DNA from: Stephanodiscus triporus
Lineage: Eukaryota > Bacillariophyta > Thalassiosirophyceae > Thalassiosirales > Thalassiosiraceae
NCBI GenBank assembly: GCA_036939755.1
Contig: JALLAZ010001102.1
Coordinates: 1 to 10,207, forward strand
Reading direction: 5' to 3'
DNA length: 10,207 nt
Shown: piece by piece, positions 6,899 through 10,207 of the stretch
Layout: every line of letters starts with the position of its first letter
Position numbering within the stretch: the stretch's first letter is position 1
Notes under the pieces: model-generated
What the model saw: the letters and a program-made list of their open reading frames with translations, nothing else
The model's database searches: none
What the model was told of the DNA's origin: nothing
Translations under genes and position numbers: made by a program

Positions 6899-8665
6899 AT
6901 GAGCTCTACCTACGCAACCGTTGTGATAACAGCCTTCTTGGCCCTCCATGCCCGCACTTCTTCCGCCATCAGTGGGCAGCAGGACGTTCTCGTGATCGGC
7001 GCCGGCGTGAGTGGCCTCAATGCCGCCTACGAGCTTTGCAGTCGTGGATATTCGGTCACCGTGCTGGAGAGCCGAGAGCGCACCGGCGGACGTGTGTACA
7101 CCGCGACCATAGGGGAGGGCGAAGAGGCCGTCAAGACGGAGGTCGGCGCGGGTTGGCTACACGGGGCTGGTAAGTATTAAGTCCCACTCGAAGAAGGTCG
7201 ATGATCGTGGTTTCAGCTACAGCGCTCAGCTGCACGCGATCAGAAGTCAGGACTCTCTCCACACGCATCTAATGCGTCCATCCCGTCGCCTTTCATCTCC
7301 CCTTCCCACACCTCAGAGGCCAACTCGGTCCGTGAATGGTGCGATGCTCAGGGTATCGCCCACATTGAGACGGATAACGAATCCGGCGAGATGTGGACGA
7401 AGGGGCCGACCGATGTCAAGGCCGTGGAAGCCTCCGATCGGCTGTGGAATGTGCTGGAGGTGGGAGTCGAGGGGTTCATGGAGTGGGTGTGGGAGAACTC
7501 ATGGAGATGGTCCGACGCCGACACATTGTTCGAAAAATTCAAGATATGGCTCGCAAATGAGTACGGCGATGATATCACCCTCGAGGAGAAGAATGCCATC
7601 TACGTCGGGTTAGCGAGCGAGGTCGCTGACATCGAGAGGGGCGCGACCATGGCGCATCTCGGGAAGAACTTTGATGAGGGAAATGTCATGATAGGGACCG
7701 AGAACATCCTCCCCAATGGCTACTCGAATGTTCCCGATACGCTCACGACAATGATTTCCGCATTTCCCAATTGTGAGATACGGCTGAACGAGAAGGTGGT
7801 GAGGGTCGCGATGGTTGAGACAGCCGACTCGGGTCGCAGAGTAACGGTCACGGTTGATCATGGTGCATTATATACGGCCTCCAGGGTCGTCGTGTCTGTT
7901 CCCCTCGAGGTGCTCCAATATGGCACCATCGCGTTTGACCCTGAGCTTTCAGCTGACAAGGCAACCGCCATCACAAAGCTTGGGATGGGATTACTGAACA
8001 AGATTACGCTCCTTTACAGCCATAACTTTTGGTGGAAGGACACGAATGAGCTGGGCAAGTCGACATGGTTCACAGTGGTCGACCCTACCGCCAATCCAGT
8101 CGGGGAGGAACCCCCCAAGCCCCAGCACGAATTCTTCAACGTAGGTCGGTACTTCGACAACAAGCCTGTGACGATGCTGTACGGCTCCGACACCGCCGAC
8201 GAATACGAAATGATGTCCGACGAGGGCCTCGTCGAAATCGCCGACAATATATTCCGCAGCCTTTGGACCGGCGCGAGTGACGCCATCGTTGACTCGTACT
8301 TTATCACACGGTGGAGGGCGGACGAGCACGCGAAAGGCTCTTACTCGTACCTCCCGCCCGGTGCAAACGTCGGTATGCGCAAATCGCTCTGCGCTTACCA
8401 CGGCGATGGTATCTATTGGGCCGGGGAGCACTGCTCCGTCGATTGGCCAGCGACTGTGAACGGCGCATTCGAATCTGGTGCACGCGCGTCGAGGGCGATC
8501 ATAGACGATGTTGGCGGGGTCGTGACAACGGGGTCCCTCAATCAACCCACCGAGTTTCCCACATTTTTACCTACCGAATACCTCGCCCCAGACTCCGCGA
8601 CGGCGGGAATACGGCCGCTGCTGGCATTGGTTGGAGCAGTATCAACGGTGTCTTTTCTCTTGTGA
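6899..8665 (+). CDS. Secreted, probably GPI-anchored FAD amine/polyamine oxidase (2 exons)
   Basis: Predicted flavin amine oxidase oxidising an amine (polyamine most likely) to an aldehyde, a shorter amine and H2O2. Exons 6899-7169 and 7317-8665 join in phase 1 (G|AG) to give 539 residues. Residues 1-24 are a signal peptide (hydrophobic [11 protein letters not shown]). The FAD Rossmann motif is [17 protein letters not shown] (GAGVSG 34-39), with E57 for the ribose, RTGGR (61-65) and GAGWLHG. K319 in [13 protein letters not shown] matches the conserved flavin-N5 Lys of the PAO/LSD1 family. [20 protein letters not shown] (GEH 460-462) is the C-terminal FAD motif. After the catalytic domain come a Pro/Thr-rich stalk, DSATAG (516-521) and a hydrophobic end [15 protein letters not shown] with no charged tail, the layout of a GPI-attachment signal. 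A cell-surface location is therefore inferred. Polyamines matter to diatom silica, but no link is shown here. It could also oxidise other primary amines or amino acids. Confidence 0.92.
7170..7316 (+). other. Intron of the amine oxidase gene (147 bp, phase 1)
   Basis: Donor GTAAGT follows CACGGGGCTG and the acceptor CACACCTCAG precedes AGGCCAACTC. The junction gives [19 protein letters not shown], matching the region after the WLHG motif in polyamine oxidases. An in-frame stop at 7178 shows that splicing is required. Confidence 0.9.
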
Positions 8666-8903
8666 GCTGAGGACCAATGAAGACAGATATTGTACAATGT
8701 AGTAGAACCCAATTGCATATGGATAATGAGGATATTATAATGAAGAATAATAATTCTATTAGTAATGCATCATGGGATTGATTCGGAAGATCATAGCGGT
8801 GATAGTGATGGTTCTGACATCGAAAATGAAAAGGAAGACTTTTCATTGTGATAGATCTGACATCGAAAATGACAAGGAAGATTTTTCATTCGAAGAAAGG
8901 CAT
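8666..8903. other. Convergent intergenic region between the amine oxidase and heme-oxygenase-like genes
   Basis: This AT-rich stretch carries the 3' ends of both genes. It holds a 10-bp palindrome ATTGTACAAT (8689-8698), an AT-rich segment of short open codons, and a 43-bp tandem repeat (listed separately). Parts read like acidic coding sequence (DSEDHSGDSDGSDIEN around 8780-8827), but frames are broken, so at most this is a coding relic. Confidence 0.5.
8813..8898. repeat. Two-copy 43-bp tandem repeat with hairpin
   Basis: Copies at 8813-8855 and 8856-8898 share 33 of their first 35 bases, beginning TCTGACATCGAAAATGA. Copy 1 contains a perfect 9-bp inverted repeat, AATGAAAAG / CTTTTCATT, with a 5-base loop GAAGA; in copy 2 the stem is weakened by two substitutions. 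It lies 148 bp past the amine oxidase stop and just beyond the stop of the convergent gene, so it may fall in both 3' UTRs. Confidence 0.85.
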
Positions 8904-9492
8904 TTATTTCAGGGACCGCGCGCGTGCATCGCCATCGAAGACGTAGACGATGAAGCGCCACGCCAAGACGGAGAAGACCGACACTGCCGCGACCGAACAC
9001 GCCACCGCGTACTTCTTCCACCACGGCGCCCTCCTCACGGCGGTCATCATCTCGTTGTTCATGTCCATGAATTCCGAGCACGACCTCACTATCGTCACGA
9101 ATCGGACGTCCCGGTGGTCGGCGTCGTCGCCGTCAAGAAGCGCGTCGTAAAACTCGATGAATTCACGACGGCGTCCCAACCGTCCCCTCCCCCTCTCGTC
9201 GATCCCGCACACCCCCTCGAAGACGTTCGTCGCCCCCGCCCCGAACGCCCTCTCCACCCTCGGCCTCAGCGCCGCCCCCCCCCCGATGACGAGAGGCCCG
9301 TGCAGGATGAACGCCGCCGCCGCGCACTCGTCCTCGTTCGCGGCTCGCAAGCGACGGGCGTATCGGGCGGCGGGATCGGTCGTCCACGACTCAGTCGTGG
9401 AGCGCCAGTCCGGTCCGAGGAGATGGCGCAGGTCGGCCTCGTATCCGGAGGCGAAGGAGTACCCCAGCGAGGTCCTCGCCCTGGCCACGAAC

Positions 9493-9525
<33 letters not shown>

Positions 9526-9977
9526 GCGGCGCCGTCATCGTCCAACTCGCGATGCAATTCCTCCATCCTCGTTTCGAGCGCGGACGTGACCACGTAGAAC
9601 TGTCCCAGTAACTCCGCGTAACAATACCTGTCGGTCATCAATCCCGCCGCCAGCATCGCCGTTCTCAATGCCCGACCCAGGGTGTGGGAGGAACGGATGA
9701 CGTCCATGCAGGCTCGGAAGAGGCCGTCGACGCGTCCCTGACGTCGCACCCTGGCGGTCGCCCGGTCCTCGTCGTCGTCGTCGTGGTGTCCGTCTTCGAC
9801 GGCGGACGAGGGATCCATCATCTTGGTGCCGCTGCCGCTCGTGCCGCCGACCATCGCGGCGGGATCATTCGTGTCCGGAACGGATGCGGATGCGCCCTCC
9901 TCCTCGTGACGGCACCGCGGCGGCGGCGGTTGGTTGGCCGGTGCGTGAAGGATGATCCGCTCGATCCCCATGAGCAT
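8904..9977 (-). CDS. Putative heme-oxygenase-like protein with C-terminal membrane anchor
   Basis: I read this 357-residue, intronless protein as a divergent member of the heme-oxygenase fold. Residues 1-85 are disordered and acidic (HHDDDDED at 64-71). H98 is followed 37 residues later by ALE (133-135), the same spacing as between proximal His25 and its ALE motif in mammalian HO-1. Between them lies YAELLGQFYVVTSALE, like the HO first helices. Further on are YEADL...LGPDW (179-191), a P...RYxRRL stretch (202-210) and HGPLVIGGG (226-234) at the place of the HO distal helix. The distal Gly pair is present, but the catalytic Asp seems replaced by a hydrophobic residue. A run of 11 Ser (152-162) sits in a loop. 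Residues 322-346 form one hydrophobic segment flanked by WWKK and a short Arg/Lys tail, so the protein is probably tail-anchored with its bulk in the cytosol, as HO-1 is. Function may be heme binding rather than heme cleavage. It could be another all-helical fold; the assignment rests on visual alignment. Confidence 0.68.
9275..9284 (-). repeat. Coding G10 tract in the Gly-rich motif of the heme-oxygenase-like gene
   Basis: Ten C on the plus strand (G10 in the coding sense) encode G232-G234 within HGPLVIGGG, the presumed distal-helix motif. The frame is intact across it. It is the second G10 tract in the window that encodes glycines in a key motif. Confidence 0.8.
9492..9524 (-). repeat. Poly-Ser-encoding TCC/TCG repeat
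   Basis: Alternating TCC and TCG codons (GAGGAC hexamers on the plus strand) encode 11 consecutive Ser, residues 152-162, in a predicted loop of the heme-oxygenase-like protein. The length is likely to vary between alleles. Confidence 0.8.
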
Positions 9978-10207
9978 TATTTATTTTTGACTTCCTCTTA
10001 CGAACGAGACAGGAGATACTTACTCTCTTTTTTCTCTTTTCTCCTTTGAGTGGTTACTCTACACATCATTAGAGTCACGACCAGTCACGCCAAGCAGTCA
10101 TAATAGTGTGTCATAAAGTCATAGGTGTGTCCCATAATATCTACTACCGTATATACCGGGGTTTAAGCACCAGCTAATGTTTTCCGATGCGACAGCTAAA
10201 TCGTTCG
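9978..10207 (-). promoter_or_regulatory. Upstream region of the heme-oxygenase-like gene
   Basis: No coding sequence is supported here. Seen on the plus strand, AGTCA occurs four times in 49 bp (10073, 10083, 10096, 10117), which is TGACT in the sense of the gene, a bZIP/GCN4-type half-site. Around 10097-10138 is an imperfect direct repeat of about 21 bp starting GTCATA and containing GTGTGTC. A pyrimidine-rich stretch (TCTCTTTTTTCTCTTTTCTCC) occupies about 10023-10043. No TATA box is clear. Confidence 0.45.

Noticed and set aside
6787..7173. Plus-strand frame overlapping amine oxidase exon 1
   Set aside because: It is out of frame with the FAD-binding motif and shows no domain.
8903..8912. 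TTATTTCAG-like splice acceptor on the plus strand after the amine oxidase gene
   Set aside because: The amine oxidase already ends with a complete C-terminal signal and stop at 8665, and no donor or conserved downstream exon is seen.
8772..9611. Long plus-strand open frame (279 codons) opposite the heme-oxygenase-like gene
   Set aside because: It is Arg/Pro/His-rich and low in complexity, as expected for the antisense of a GC-rich gene. The minus-strand frame has recognisable motifs and a membrane segment.
1..10207. CRISPR arrays, tRNA or rRNA genes, insertion sequences, or a bacterial operon
   Set aside because: No regularly spaced repeats, cloverleaf or rRNA-like sequence was noticed, and multiple GT-AG introns rule out a prokaryotic source.

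Overview
The window is nuclear DNA of a unicellular eukaryote. Its coding regions only become continuous after removal of short GT-AG introns (81-189 bp), and the four genes are packed head-to-tail, convergent or divergent with 240-460 bp between them. Gene density, short introns, protein features and mosaic base composition fit a diatom or related stramenopile alga best. That placement is inference; no species marker is present.

Layout: (1) 196-5095 (+): a ten-exon gene for a 1311-residue RAD16-type SNF2 helicase with an N-terminal PARP-type zinc finger, a RING domain between the helicase lobes, and a long basic/acidic insertion inside lobe 1. (2) 5450-6436 (-): a two-exon phytanoyl-CoA-dioxygenase-like (PhyH) Fe(II)/2-oxoglutarate oxygenase of 298 residues, convergent with gene 1. 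(3) 6899-8665 (+): a two-exon FAD amine/polyamine oxidase of 539 residues, divergent from gene 2, with a signal peptide and a C-terminal tail resembling a GPI-anchor signal. (4) 8904-9977 (-): a single-exon protein of 357 residues that I read as a divergent heme-oxygenase-fold protein with a C-terminal membrane anchor, convergent with gene 3. Between genes lie two convergent 3' regions (5096-5449, 8666-8903), one shared divergent promoter region (6437-6898), and upstream regions of genes 1 and 4.

The genes do not form an obvious pathway. Gene 1 is DNA repair/chromatin; genes 2-4 all belong to O2-using or heme-related enzyme families, but no shared substrate can be read from sequence. The most unusual feature is inside gene 1: introns 4 and 5, separated by a 174-nt exon, are copies of one another (53 of the first 70 positions identical without gaps). 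Intron 4 is also flanked by a short direct repeat across its splice sites, which points to intron duplication or introner-like gain. The second most interesting item is the membrane-anchored heme-oxygenase-like protein, which keeps the proximal-His position but seems to lack the distal catalytic Asp.
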